Origin: Myxococcaceae bacterium
GTDB taxonomy: Bacteria; Myxococcota; Myxococcia; Myxococcales; Myxococcaceae
DNA: 37,761 nucleotides
Assembly (NCBI GenBank): GCA_025459425.1
Contig: JALOQF010000022.1
Location: 1 to 37,761 of the forward strand
Direction: 5' to 3'
The position numbers and the translations under genes are program-made. Positions 7,848-16,854 of this stretch are shown here, in pieces (the first letter of the stretch is position 1; each line of letters begins with the position of its first letter). The notes below the pieces were generated by a model, which was not told where the DNA came from, searched no databases, and was given only the letters and a program-made list of their open reading frames with translations.

Positions 7848-9530
7848 ATGCTGATCCGTTCGACGCTGATCATCGCCTGTCTCACCGCGCTGCCCGCGAG
7901 CGCTGGCAAGCCTGCGGCCGACGAGGCGTACGAGTCGGCGAAGGCCGAGTACACGAAGCTCAAGAAGGACGAAGCGCGGCGCGCGCTGCGGCACCACTGG
8001 CTGAACGTCGGCAAGCGCTTCGACGCGGTCGCGGCGAAGCACCCGAAGACCGAGCGCGCGCCCGAGGCCCTCTTCATGGCCGGCCAGCTCTACGGCGATC
8101 TCTCGCGGCTGTCGCAGAACGGCGACGACGTCGCGATGGCGGAGCGCGCGTGGCGGAAGCTGATCGACGGCTGGCCGAAGCACCGGCTCACCGACGACGC
8201 GGCGCTGGCGCTCGCGCGCTTGCTGGCTGACCGCAAGGGTGACGTGAAGGCCGCGCGAAAGGTGCTCGACGCCACGCTCCCCAACGCGAACGACAAGAAG
8301 AAGGACATGGCGCGCCTGCTCGCGTCGCTTCCAGCGCCGGTCGAGCCGAAGGTGAAGAAGGCGGACAAGAAACTCGAGGCTCCGAAGCCCGCAGCGCTCG
8401 AGAAGGTCGAAGCGCGCGCGCTGGGCCACGTCACTCCCGCCAGGCCGGCCACGCTCGAGCTCGAGACGCCCGAGGTGGCCGACGCCGACGCGCCGGCGAA
8501 GAAGGTCTCGGCGCTGGCCGAGGCGCTGCGCAAGCTCCACGAGAGCGCCCCGGCCCCCGCACCGAACCCGGAGCGCACGGAGGAAGCGCCCGTCGCCCAG
8601 GCTCGCCGCACGCCTCCCACGCCGCGGGTCGACGCCGAACCGGCTGCCCCCCGCGCCGAGGCCGACGACGAGGCGGCGGTGGTCGAGCCGGGAGAGTCAT
8701 CGGTGGTGGCGTCGCTCCAGGAGCGGCTGCGCGACGTTCGGGTCGGCGCCCGGGCGACGGATCCAGCGGCGAAGTCACGGCTCGCGGCGCTCGCCCGACA
8801 CCAGCAGACCGACGAGCTGTCGCTCGCGCAGCAGCTCGGCCTCAAGGTCCGGCGCGTGGTGATCGACGCCGGCCACGGTGGCCACGACACGGGCGCGATC
8901 GGCCCGACCGGCGTGCGCGAGAAGGACGTGGCGCTGGCCGTGACGCAGAAGCTCAAGGCGAAGCTCGAGGCGCTGGGCCTCGAGGTGGTGCTCACCCGCG
9001 ACGATGACACCTTCATCGCCCTCGACGAGCGCACCCGCATCGCGAACCGCGAGCACGGCGATCTCTTCATCTCGATTCACTGCAACGCGGCGCCCTCGAG
9101 GGCCTTGCGCGGCGTCGAGACGTACACGCTCAACACCTCGAGCAACCGCTACTCGGTGCGGCTGGCCGCGCGCGAGAACGCCACCACCGAGCGCGGCATC
9201 AACGATCTCCAGTACATCCTCGCGGACCTGGCCACCAAGGCGAACACCGGCGAGTCGCAGCGGCTGGCCGAGCGCGTGCAGCGGTCGATCGTCCGGGGCC
9301 TGTCGAAGGACTACAAGGGCATTCGGGATCTGGGCACGAAGGAAGCCCTCTTCGTCGTTCTCCTCGGCGCGAAGATGCCGTCGATTCTCGTCGAGACGTC
9401 GTTCCTGTCGAACCCCGAAGACGAGCAGCGGCTGGCGAGCGAGGCGTACCAGGAAGCGCTGGCCGATCAGATCGCCGAGGCCGTCGACGGCTTCCTCGAC
9501 GAGCGGAACAAGGTGGCGCAGGTCGACTGA
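7848..9530 (+). CDS. N-acetylmuramoyl-L-alanine amidase, AmiC-type (Amidase_3)
   Basis: This zinc amidase cleaves the bond between N-acetylmuramic acid and L-alanine in peptidoglycan. The chosen start ATG 7848 gives a signal peptide (MLIRSTLIIACLTALPASAG); the frame is open further upstream but that part overlaps the divergent gene. The product is 560 residues. A helical TPR-like region (about 25-160) is followed by a charged Pro/Ala linker (165-300). The catalytic domain (335-555) carries zinc ligands His343 (VIDAGHGGHDTG), Glu358 (VREKD) and His411 (FISIHCNA), with catalytic Glu516 (SILVETSFLSN). The layout of a helical N-domain plus Amidase_3 is that of periplasmic amidases, some of which need EnvC/NlpD-type activators. 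A cell-separation or remodelling role is inferred. Confidence 0.92.
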   Translation: MLIRSTLIIACLTALPASAGKPAADEAYESAKAEYTKLKKDEARRALRHHWLNVGKRFDAVAAKHPKTERAPEALFMAGQLYGDLSRLSQNGDDVAMAERAWRKLIDGWPKHRLTDDAALALARLLADRKGDVKAARKVLDATLPNANDKKKDMARLLASLPAPVEPKVKKADKKLEAPKPAALEKVEARALGHVTPARPATLELETPEVADADAPAKKVSALAEALRKLHESAPAPAPNPERTEEAPVAQARRTPPTPRVDAEPAAPRAEADDEAAVVEPGESSVVASLQERLRDVRVGARATDPAAKSRLAALARHQQTDELSLAQQLGLKVRRVVIDAGHGGHDTGAIGPTGVREKDVALAVTQKLKAKLEALGLEVVLTRDDDTFIALDERTRIANREHGDLFISIHCNAAPSRALRGVETYTLNTSSNRYSVRLAARENATTERGINDLQYILADLATKANTGESQRLAERVQRSIVRGLSKDYKGIRDLGTKEALFVVLLGAKMPSILVETSFLSNPEDEQRLASEAYQEALADQIAEAVDGFLDERNKVAQVD

Positions 9531-9561
9531 GCTGCACGGCGCTGGGCTTGCGGCGTGACCT

Positions 9562-11838
9562 GTGGTTGTCAGCCGCCCCGTGAGACGGGTGCGCGCGCTC
9601 GAGGTGGTGTTCTTCGCGACGGGGTTCGCGTCGTTGCTGCTCCAGGTGGTGTGGCAGCGGCTCATCTCGCTCCACGCGGGCGTCGATCTCGTCGCGAGCA
9701 CGACGGTGGTCGCGGCCTTCATGGCTGGCCTGGGCCTGGGAAACCTGGTGGGCGGTGTGGTCGCCGACCGACGCTCCCCGCGGGCCGTGCTGGGCCTGTA
9801 TGCGGCCTCGGCGGCCCTCGTCGGCGTCTATGGCCTGGTGAGCCCGGTGTTGCTCTACGACGGGTACCGCGCGGTGGCGCCGTCACTCGGTGGCGTCGGG
9901 AGCACCTTCGCCTTCAACCTCGCGCTGCTGGCGGTGCCGACGACGCTGATGGGCGTGTCGATGCCGTTGCTCGCGCGGGGCGTGGTGACGACGGTGGACG
10001 AAGCGGCGCACCGCCTCGGCCGGCTCTACGCCATCAACACGCTCGGCGCGGCGCTCGGAGCGGGCGTGTCGGGCTGGTACCTGCTGGGCACCTTCGGCTT
10101 CGTCTCGAGCATCCGGTTGGCGTCGGCCTGCTACCTGCTGGCGGCGACGGTGGCGTTGGTGCTGTGGCGCGCGGCCACGCCCGACACGAAGGACGTCGCA
10201 GCGCCTGCGCCGACGGCGACGCCCAGCGGTCGCGATCGCGCCTGGCCCTGGTACGCCGCCTATGCGCTGACGGGCGCGGTCGCCCTGGGCCTCGAGGTGG
10301 TGTTCCTGCGGCTGGTCGACGCCCTCATGCGCTCGAACGCGTACACCTTCGCGCACGTGCTGACGCTGTACCTCGTCTGCTTCGCGCTGGGCTCGGCCGC
10401 GGGCGCGCGGGTGGTGAAGCGGGTCGAGCAGCCCGGCCAGACGTTCCTTCGCCTGCAGCTCGCCATTGGCGCCACCGCGCTGCTGGGCCTGCTCGTCCTC
10501 GTGCACATGCCGCTGCCGCCCGTGCGGGCGATGTTCGACAGCTACTTCGCCTCCGACGGGTACCTCAGCACCGGCCCCGCGATGCCCGAGACGGCGCGCG
10601 CGGCCGCGAAGCTCGTCTTCGTCTATGCACTCGGGCCGGTGACGGTGATGGGGCTGCCGGTGTTCCTCATGGGCCTCGCGTACCCCTTCGTGCAGGCCGA
10701 GGTGTCACGCGAGCTGTCGCGGCTGGGGCGGGGGACGGGGCGCCTGCTCTTCGCGAACATCGTGGGCAACGTCGTGGGCACGCTGGTGGTGAGCTTCGTG
10801 CTGCTCGACGCGTTGGGGAGCGCCGGGACGCTCCGGCTGCTCGCCGGGCTGAGCGTCGGCCTGGGCCTCTGGGGCGTCTGGCTGGGCCGGCAGTCGCTCG
10901 CGGGCCGCCGCCTGGCATGGGGCAGCGTCGCGCTCGTGGCGCTCTCGTGCGTGGCGGTGTTCCCGTCGAACGAGCGGCTGTGGCGGTTCTTCCACGCGGC
11001 CCCGGAAGGCGCCCTGGTGCTCGTCGAGGAGCGCGCCTGCGTCAACGCGTGGGTGACGAAGGAGCAGGGCGAGCAGGTGCTGTTCCTCAACGCCACCAGC
11101 CAGAACGGCTGGCCCTACGACGACTTTCACGTCGTCATCGGCATCGTGCCCTCGCTCGTTCACCCCGCGCCGAAGCGCGCGCTGGCGGTGGGCCTGGGCG
11201 CTGGCAGCACCGCGTGGGGCCTGCTGCAGGACGAACGGCTCACCTCGGTCGAGTGCGTCGAGATCTGCGGCGGAGAGATCGAGCTGGTGCGGCACCTCGC
11301 CGCGTCCCACGACTCGGCCGAGAGCCGGCAGCTCCTCGAAGATCCACGCTCGCACCTCATCGTGGGCGACGGGCGCAAGCACCTGCTCGCCGCGCAGCAG
11401 CCGTGGGACGTCATCACGGTCGACGCCATGCGGCCCAACGGCGCCTCGGCCGGCAACGTGTACAGCGAAGAGTTCTACGAGCTCGTCGCGGCACACCTCG
11501 CTCCCGGTGGGCTCTTCGCGCAGTGGGTGCCGACGCCGCGGGTGCTCGAGACGGTGAAGCAGGTCTTTCCGCACGTGGTGGTGCTCGAGGTGCCGGGTGG
11601 ACGCGGCGAGTTCCTGTTGGCCTCCGATGCGCCGGTGACGATCGATCGCGCGCGCCTCTCGGAGCGGATTGCCGCGCGCGGGGCCGGTCTGCGGGAAGGC
11701 CAGCGCGCGTCGGTGCGCGCCTTCATCGAGGGCGTGACGCCACGCGTGGAGCGCGCCGGCGGGCCTCCAGCGCCGGTGGCCGAGACGGCGCTCAACTCGG
11801 ACCTGTTTCCACGCGACGAGTACTTCCTCAACCGCTGA
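9562..11838 (+). CDS. Membrane-embedded spermidine-synthase-like protein
   Basis: The start is GTG 9562, or GTG 9580 (giving MRRVRALEVVFF), just before the first membrane helix. The product is ~758 residues. The N-terminal two thirds hold about 12-14 hydrophobic helices in two blocks (LEVVFFATGFASLLLQVVWQ and later ALTGAVALGLEVVFLRLVDA). The C-terminal third is a Rossmann domain with a SAM-binding-like loop VGLGAGSTAWGLL, acidic strand VECVEIC, IVGDGRKHLL, and WDVITVDAMRPNGASAGNVYSEEFYEL. This matches the family annotated as spermidine synthase or fused MFS/spermidine synthase. The loop after the Asp reads DAMRPNG rather than the DPxGP-like motif of true spermidine synthases, so aminopropyl transfer is doubtful. 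No polyamine genes lie nearby. Substrate unknown. Confidence 0.8.
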   Translation: MVVSRPVRRVRALEVVFFATGFASLLLQVVWQRLISLHAGVDLVASTTVVAAFMAGLGLGNLVGGVVADRRSPRAVLGLYAASAALVGVYGLVSPVLLYDGYRAVAPSLGGVGSTFAFNLALLAVPTTLMGVSMPLLARGVVTTVDEAAHRLGRLYAINTLGAALGAGVSGWYLLGTFGFVSSIRLASACYLLAATVALVLWRAATPDTKDVAAPAPTATPSGRDRAWPWYAAYALTGAVALGLEVVFLRLVDALMRSNAYTFAHVLTLYLVCFALGSAAGARVVKRVEQPGQTFLRLQLAIGATALLGLLVLVHMPLPPVRAMFDSYFASDGYLSTGPAMPETARAAAKLVFVYALGPVTVMGLPVFLMGLAYPFVQAEVSRELSRLGRGTGRLLFANIVGNVVGTLVVSFVLLDALGSAGTLRLLAGLSVGLGLWGVWLGRQSLAGRRLAWGSVALVALSCVAVFPSNERLWRFFHAAPEGALVLVEERACVNAWVTKEQGEQVLFLNATSQNGWPYDDFHVVIGIVPSLVHPAPKRALAVGLGAGSTAWGLLQDERLTSVECVEICGGEIELVRHLAASHDSAESRQLLEDPRSHLIVGDGRKHLLAAQQPWDVITVDAMRPNGASAGNVYSEEFYELVAAHLAPGGLFAQWVPTPRVLETVKQVFPHVVVLEVPGGRGEFLLASDAPVTIDRARLSERIAARGAGLREGQRASVRAFIEGVTPRVERAGGPPAPVAETALNSDLFPRDEYFLNR

Positions 11839-11937
11839 GGTGCGCTCGCGCCGGGCCGATTCGGATCGACGCGACGGGCTGGGAGCGTCGGTCGGGTCGC
11901 GACACGAGACGCGGTGCGCGACGCCGCGGATGGCTCG

Positions 11938-12276
11938 TCACCGAATGCGGCCCGCGAGCGCGAAGATGGGTAGGTACATGGCGACGAGGAACACGCTGAC
12001 CGTCGCGACGATCAAGGCGCAGCCCGCGACGATCCCCCCGACGAAGGACCTTCGGCCAACGGCGATCACCGCGACGGCGCCCACCAAAGAGCTGGCCGGG
12101 CCCACCCACCGGGTCAGGAAGAGGCGGGTCAGCCATGGCAGCTCGCCGCCGAAGTCGGCGAAGAGGCCCACGAAGCGTGGGGCCACGAGCAGTCGGAGCA
12201 GGAGCGCAGCGACGACCGCGCCCACTCCGAGGAACGCCGCCGGCAGGAGCGGCGGCAGCCCCCCTCGCGGCGTCAC
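11938..12276 (-). CDS. Small membrane protein coupled to the BIG2 lipoprotein
   Basis: The start GTG 12276 is chosen because it overlaps the TGA of the upstream gene (12273-12275) in a GTGA arrangement, a hallmark of translational coupling. The product is 112 residues with about three hydrophobic segments (AAFLGVGAVVAALLLRLLVA, WVGPASSLVGAVAVIAVG, GGIVAGCALIVATVSVFLVA). The loop FVGLFADFGGELPWLTRLFL resembles a short motif found in small membrane proteins and GspF/PilC-like proteins (FxDFGxELPxLT). That similarity is short and does not assign function. Longer upstream starts would run antisense-like inside the lipoprotein gene and are rejected. Confidence 0.7.
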   Translation of the reverse strand: MTPRGGLPPLLPAAFLGVGAVVAALLLRLLVAPRFVGLFADFGGELPWLTRLFLTRWVGPASSLVGAVAVIAVGRRSFVGGIVAGCALIVATVSVFLVAMYLPIFALAGRIR

Positions 12277-14927
12277 GGCTGAACGGACTTGAGCACCCCG
12301 CCGCCGAGCGTTCCCAGCCACAGCGTCGTGCGCTGCGCGCCGTTCTGCATCGTGGTGAAGCCGTCGATGGCGGTGACGCGCCGCTGGCTGCCGGAGTCGA
12401 TCAGCCGCCACTGCACGCCGTCGAAGCGCATCATGAAGCCGAAACGAATCGGTGGGTTGGTGAAGCCCACCATGTACAGGTTGTCGACCGAACTGCCCCA
12501 CGAGGCGGTGGCGATGTCGACGGGAATGGGCAACGACTCGAAGGCCGTGAGGGTCGCGGTGTCGAAGTAGACGCCGTAGCGCGCGTCACCGAACGCCCAG
12601 GCCTCGCCCCCGCCCGGCGCGTAGACGGTACGCCACGGCCCCTGCTGCACCATCATCGACTCACGCGACGTCCAGGTGGTGCCGGTGCGCTGCACGAGGA
12701 GCTCGTCACCAGCGACCCAGATCTCGTTCGCGCTGGGGCAGCTCACCGCGAAGAGATCTCCGGCCATCTGCGCGACCTCTTCGCCGGCCAACCCGCTCGA
12801 GTTCCCGAGGTACGCCGTGCCATTGTCTCCCGCGCCGACGAGGCGCTCGCCGCACCACTTGAGATCGCGAATCGGCCCCACGCGCGAGACGGACATGGGC
12901 ACCCACTGCGAGTTGTTCCACCGGTACGTTCCATCGTCCGAGTCGACGATGACGTCCATGCCGGCGCGCGCGACGATGGCGTAGACCCGGCGGCTGAAGG
13001 GCTGCGGCGCTCCCAGGGGCTCCCAGCCAGACGGCCCCTGGTGCAGCACGCTGCCGGTGGCCTGCAGGCACATCGGGTCGACGCACTCGTTGACGCTGAC
13101 GAACACGTCATTCGGAGTGGCCGCGAGGTCGGCGACGTCGCCGTAGAACCCGCGGCTGCGCTCCGTGAAGGACTTGGAGGTGGCGTCCCATTCCCAGACC
13201 GCGCCGAAGTCGCCCACGACGTAGCCGATGGGTGAGCTGGGGCCTCCGCCGAAGATGCCGCGTGGTTGCTGGGGCCCGCGCATGGCGTACTCGGTCCAGC
13301 CAGTGCCGCTGGTGCCGCCATCGACGTTCACGCCGCCGTCCGGGTCGAGGCCTCCATCGGTATCGAGGCCTCCATCGACTGGCGTGGGGAGCGCTGGCGG
13401 AGGTACCCACGACGCGATCAAGGCCCGGCCAGCGCGACGGCCTGCGAGGAAGAGGCGGTCGTCGAAGAGGCCAAGGCTGGTGAAGTCGGCCGACGCGAGG
13501 GTCGACGGCAGGTTGATGGCCGTCCACGCGCCGCCCGTGAAGCGCCAGAGGCGGCCTCCGCCGACGGCCCACGAGTCGCCCGTGGTGGCGTCGACGATCT
13601 GACCCGCCTTCAGCAGCACGGCGAGCTCGCGCTCGAACAACGAGTCCCACACGCGGCGCGCCGGATCGTACCGGTAGATGCTGCCGAGCTCGTTGACGAC
13701 GGCGAAGGCGCCCCGGCCGTCACCGGTGATCGACATGACCCGCCGCAGCGTGGGGTTGTTCTCTTCGATCCACCCGCCGTCGCGGTACGCGAGCAGGTTG
13801 TTGCCAGTGCCGGCCGTCATGCCGAAGGTTCCGTCGAACCACATCGTCGACAGCTCCGAGATGTTGTTGGGCTGGAAGACGCGCACACGGGGCGCCTGGG
13901 TGGTGCCGCGGAACTCGACGGCGACGCCCGTGGTGCCCTGGAGGCCCACGGCGATGGCGTTGGTGGGCGTGGTGCCGCCGATGGCGCGAAACGAGATGCC
14001 CGGGCCCGAGAAGAGGCGCTGCCACTGGTTGGTGGCGCTCCGGGCGAGCACGGTGCCGTTCTCACCGACGAAGAAGGTGCCGAGGCCACCGGGCGCGAGA
14101 CCGCCGCCCAAGAGATCGTTCCCGGTGGGGAAGGGGTTGTCGTGCGAGGCGGTCGTCGGGCCCGCGAGCGGCGGGTCGCGCACCACGAAGACCTTCGCGG
14201 TGGCGCTCTTCATGCCCACGCGCGCCGTGACGGTCGCGGTGCCGGGGTCGAGCGCGGTGACGGTGCCCATCATGTCGACGCTGGCGACGCGGGGCGGGAG
14301 CACGCTCCAGGCGACGGTGGCTTCGATGGAATCTCCGTTCGGCGCCACGACCCGCGCGTTGAGCTTGCGCGTCTCTCCGACGCGGAGGGTGACTTCTTCG
14401 GGGTCGACCTCGAGGCGATCGATGTTGGGCGTCGACGGCGAGGTGACCCAGAACAGCCCGAGCCGATCGGTGGTGGCCTCGACGGCTTCGAAGGGCACGG
14501 TGTTGGTGCGCGAGCCCGGCAGCGGGTTCATGAACGACTCGTTCCCGGTCTGCCGGCGCATGTCGTAGGTGCCGGGGTCGACGCCGCGCACGAGCCGCTC
14601 CGGGTCCCACGCGATGTACAGCTTCACCGGCGCCTGGAAGCGCAGGTTGGTGGGCGAGATGCGCCAGCCGACGCTGATGCGCTTGCGGCCCTCGATGTCG
14701 GGAATGCCGGTGTCGACCCGCGTGAAGAAGATGCGCGTCTCGCCGCTGACGGCGTTGCGGGGCACCTCGATGGCGTAGCCATTGCGGGGGAAGATGCCGC
14801 CCTCGGGCGTGAGGACGATGGTGTTGTCATCGCCTCCGTCTGGCAGGTTGATGGGCGGAGGACAGGCGACGAGGCCGGCAGCGCACAGGCCCGACAGCGC
14901 CATGAGACGAATCGACGAAGACGTCAC
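12273..14927 (-). CDS. Lipoprotein with ZU5-like and BIG2 domains and a propeller-like C-terminal region
   Basis: The start GTG 14927 is set by a strong AAGGAG about nine bases upstream and by the signal TSSSIRLMALSGLCAAGLVAC with its lipobox. The product is 884 residues. Residues ~35-130 resemble a ZU5-like fold (TPEGGIFPRNGYAIEVPRNAVSGETRI is split across that region). A bacterial Ig-like BIG2 domain follows (IDRLEVDPEEVTLRVGETRKL ... ASVDMMGTVTALDPGTATVTA). The rest repeats motifs such as AVVNELGSIYRYD, VGDFGAVWEWD and AGDNGTAYLGN, typical of propeller-like repeats. A DGG-rich insertion interrupts this region. It is anchored in the envelope and probably surface exposed. It is coupled to the small membrane protein downstream and divergent from the HtrA-like gene. 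Function unknown. Confidence 0.85.
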   Translation of the reverse strand: MTSSSIRLMALSGLCAAGLVACPPPINLPDGGDDNTIVLTPEGGIFPRNGYAIEVPRNAVSGETRIFFTRVDTGIPDIEGRKRISVGWRISPTNLRFQAPVKLYIAWDPERLVRGVDPGTYDMRRQTGNESFMNPLPGSRTNTVPFEAVEATTDRLGLFWVTSPSTPNIDRLEVDPEEVTLRVGETRKLNARVVAPNGDSIEATVAWSVLPPRVASVDMMGTVTALDPGTATVTARVGMKSATAKVFVVRDPPLAGPTTASHDNPFPTGNDLLGGGLAPGGLGTFFVGENGTVLARSATNQWQRLFSGPGISFRAIGGTTPTNAIAVGLQGTTGVAVEFRGTTQAPRVRVFQPNNISELSTMWFDGTFGMTAGTGNNLLAYRDGGWIEENNPTLRRVMSITGDGRGAFAVVNELGSIYRYDPARRVWDSLFERELAVLLKAGQIVDATTGDSWAVGGGRLWRFTGGAWTAINLPSTLASADFTSLGLFDDRLFLAGRRAGRALIASWVPPPALPTPVDGGLDTDGGLDPDGGVNVDGGTSGTGWTEYAMRGPQQPRGIFGGGPSSPIGYVVGDFGAVWEWDATSKSFTERSRGFYGDVADLAATPNDVFVSVNECVDPMCLQATGSVLHQGPSGWEPLGAPQPFSRRVYAIVARAGMDVIVDSDDGTYRWNNSQWVPMSVSRVGPIRDLKWCGERLVGAGDNGTAYLGNSSGLAGEEVAQMAGDLFAVSCPSANEIWVAGDELLVQRTGTTWTSRESMMVQQGPWRTVYAPGGGEAWAFGDARYGVYFDTATLTAFESLPIPVDIATASWGSSVDNLYMVGFTNPPIRFGFMMRFDGVQWRLIDSGSQRRVTAIDGFTTMQNGAQRTTLWLGTLGGGVLKSVQP
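13315..13383 (-). repeat. DGG-rich repeat insert in the BIG2 lipoprotein
   Basis: On the minus strand this encodes VDGGLDTDGGLDPDGGVNVDGG, a short tandem of six-residue units; the written string is broken by substitutions but the DGG spacing is regular. At DNA level two nearly identical copies of gaggcctccatcg are visible on the plus strand. It looks like a flexible loop prone to replication slippage. Confidence 0.7.
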
Positions 14928-15097
14928 GAACGGGTGCTCCTTCGGCCCAGACGGCGCGCTGGAGGCGCCAGCGTGTGGGCGTGAATACTCCACCTTCCGG
15001 GCGGGGAACAGCGGCGCGGCTTCGGGTTGACGGGGAATGGGTTCCGCTGAATGTGAGTTGCGTGCCAATGGTTTTTTCCCGCTCGAGGTGTCGCACC

Positions 15098-16468
15098 ATG
15101 GAGACCCGTTCGTTGGTGGTTGTCGCAGTCGTGGCCGCGCAGGTGGCGCTCGCCCAGCCGGTGATGCCGAAGGAGGCGCAGCTGCCGAGCCTGGCGCCGC
15201 TGGTGGAGTCGGTGAAGGGCGCCGTCGTCAACATCGACGTGCGCAAGGAGGTGAAGGGTGACGAGCTCTTGAGCCTGCCCTTGCCGATGCGGCGAAGGGG
15301 AGGGCCTCCGACGACGCAGGGCAGTGGCTCGGGCGTCATCATCGACTCGAAGGGCCTGGTGCTCACCAACAACCACGTGGTGGCCGACGCGCTCACGATT
15401 CGGGTGCGGCTCGACGACGGGCGCACGCTCGAGGCGGACATTCTGGGGCGTGACCCGCTGACCGACCTGGCGCTTTTGCGCATGAAGGGGAAGGTCGACA
15501 AGCTGCCGTCGGTGTCGCTCGGTGACTCGTCGGGCCTGCGGGTGGGCGACTGGGTGGTGGCGATCGGCAACCCGTTCGGGCTCGCGCACTCGGTGACCCT
15601 GGGCATCATCTCGGCGAAGGACCGCGACATCTCGGCGGGCCCGTACGATCAGTTCCTGCAGACCGACGCGGCGATCAACCCCGGCAACTCGGGCGGGCCG
15701 CTGTTCAACCTCAAGGGCGAGGTGGTGGGCATCAACACGGCCATCAACGCGGCGGCGAACAGCATCGGGTTCTCGGTGCCGTCGAACCTGGCGAAGGCGC
15801 TGGTGCCGCAGCTCGAGGCGAAGGGCTTCGTGGTGCGCGGGTGGCTCGGCATCGCGCCGCAGGACGTGACGGGAGCGCTCGCGCGGGCGCTCGGCGTTCC
15901 GGGCGGCGAGGGTGCGCTGGTGGTGAGCGTGACCGAGGGTGGCCCGGCGTCGAAGGCCGGCATCAAGGAGGAAGATGTGATCGTCGCGCTCGACGGCGTG
16001 AAGGTGGTGAACGCGTCGGGGCTGGTGCGCATGGTGGGGCTCAAGCGGCCGGACGTCCCCGTGACGTTGTCGATCGTGCGCGCCGGCAAGCCGCTCGATC
16101 TGAAGGTGACGCTGGGCACGCGGCCTGACGTCGAGGGCATTGGCGCGGTGGAGCGGCCTTCCGATTCCGACGAGAAGTCCTCGTCGCCGCCGCGGCTGGG
16201 GCTCTCGCTGGACGATCTCGACCCGCGCTTCGTGAGCGCGACAGGCATCAAGGGCGGCGCGAGCGTGGTCGAGGTGGCGCCGGGCTCACCGGCCGAGAAG
16301 GGCGGGCTGCGCCGGGGCATGGTGGTGACCGAGGCGAACCACAAGCCGGTGAAGAACCGCGACGAGCTGGTGAAGGAGCTGAAGACCGCGAAGCCAGGCG
16401 ACGTGGTGCTCCTGCGGACGCTGGTGCCAGGCGGCGGACGCGGGCTGCAGGCGATCGAAGTGCCGTAG
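15098..16468 (+). CDS. Do-like (HtrA/DegP-family) periplasmic serine protease
   Basis: The start ATG 15098 is chosen for GAGGTG eight bases upstream and for the signal peptide METRSLVVVAVVAAQVALAQ. The product is 456 residues, the usual size for a two-PDZ HtrA. The trypsin-like domain shows the catalytic triad His93 (LTNNHVVADA), Asp123 (DPLTDLALL) and Ser198 (NPGNSGGPLFN). PDZ1 follows at about 240-330 (GALVVSVTEGGPASKAGI) and PDZ2 at about 355-450 (GASVVEVAPGSPAEKGGLRRG). The family degrades or refolds damaged envelope proteins, with PDZ domains sensing exposed C-termini. The gene is divergent from the BIG2 lipoprotein with 170 bases between them. Stress-sigma control is common in the family, but no clear promoter was recognised. 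Confidence 0.93.
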   Translation: METRSLVVVAVVAAQVALAQPVMPKEAQLPSLAPLVESVKGAVVNIDVRKEVKGDELLSLPLPMRRRGGPPTTQGSGSGVIIDSKGLVLTNNHVVADALTIRVRLDDGRTLEADILGRDPLTDLALLRMKGKVDKLPSVSLGDSSGLRVGDWVVAIGNPFGLAHSVTLGIISAKDRDISAGPYDQFLQTDAAINPGNSGGPLFNLKGEVVGINTAINAAANSIGFSVPSNLAKALVPQLEAKGFVVRGWLGIAPQDVTGALARALGVPGGEGALVVSVTEGGPASKAGIKEEDVIVALDGVKVVNASGLVRMVGLKRPDVPVTLSIVRAGKPLDLKVTLGTRPDVEGIGAVERPSDSDEKSSSPPRLGLSLDDLDPRFVSATGIKGGASVVEVAPGSPAEKGGLRRGMVVTEANHKPVKNRDELVKELKTAKPGDVVLLRTLVPGGGRGLQAIEVP

Positions 16469-16470
16469 CT

Positions 16471-16833
16471 TCATCGTCTGAAGGTCGACGCGCCTTCAAC
16501 GACCGCCCAGACGACGGCAGCACCCGGAGCCGCTCCGAAACACGCGACGAGGGCAAAGGCATACGCCGGGAGCGAGCCGTAGTGCTCGGTGACCGCCACG
16601 GCCGTGAAGACGCCACCCAGCGGCGCGAGCGGCGCCAGACTTGCTGCCAGCCATGCCAAGCGTCGATCGGTTGGGTAGTACCAGCCCCCAGCGACTCCGA
16701 AGAGCGCGGCGATCACCCAGGACGGCGAGCCATGAAGCGCAGCGGGTCCGTGGCCGAGCTATAGGAACGACGCGGCCACGATGCCCACGCCGGCGATTGA
16801 GGCTGCGATGTCGCGGCGAGGGTCTTTGTCCAC
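16471..16833 (-). pseudogene. Small four-helix membrane protein interrupted by an in-frame amber codon
   Basis: From GTG 16833 the frame reads MDKDPRRDIAASIAGVG then IVAASFL and a TAG at 16759-16761. It continues in the same frame without further stops (LGHGPAALHGSPSWVIAALF...) to TGA at 16471. Read through, this is ~120 residues with about four hydrophobic segments. The upstream piece ends inside a membrane-helix-like stretch, so the TAG looks like a nonsense mutation in one gene rather than a boundary between two. If the downstream piece is translated alone it would start at GTG 16716 (81 residues), with no good Shine-Dalgarno. It is convergent with the HtrA-like gene, two bases from its stop. 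No family is recognised. A sequencing error is an alternative. Confidence 0.5.
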
Positions 16834-16854
16834 GCCCTTGAAGTCTACGCCCCC

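Noticed and set aside
9555-11999. Long plus-strand frame of ~814 codons overlapping the spermidine-synthase-like gene
   Set aside because: Its product is Arg/Gly/Ala-rich with no motif, and it is an alternative-frame shadow of a well supported gene.
13266-14984. Plus-strand frame of ~572 codons opposite the BIG2 lipoprotein
   Set aside because: Translation is low-complexity; the minus strand has lipobox, BIG2 domain and Shine-Dalgarno.
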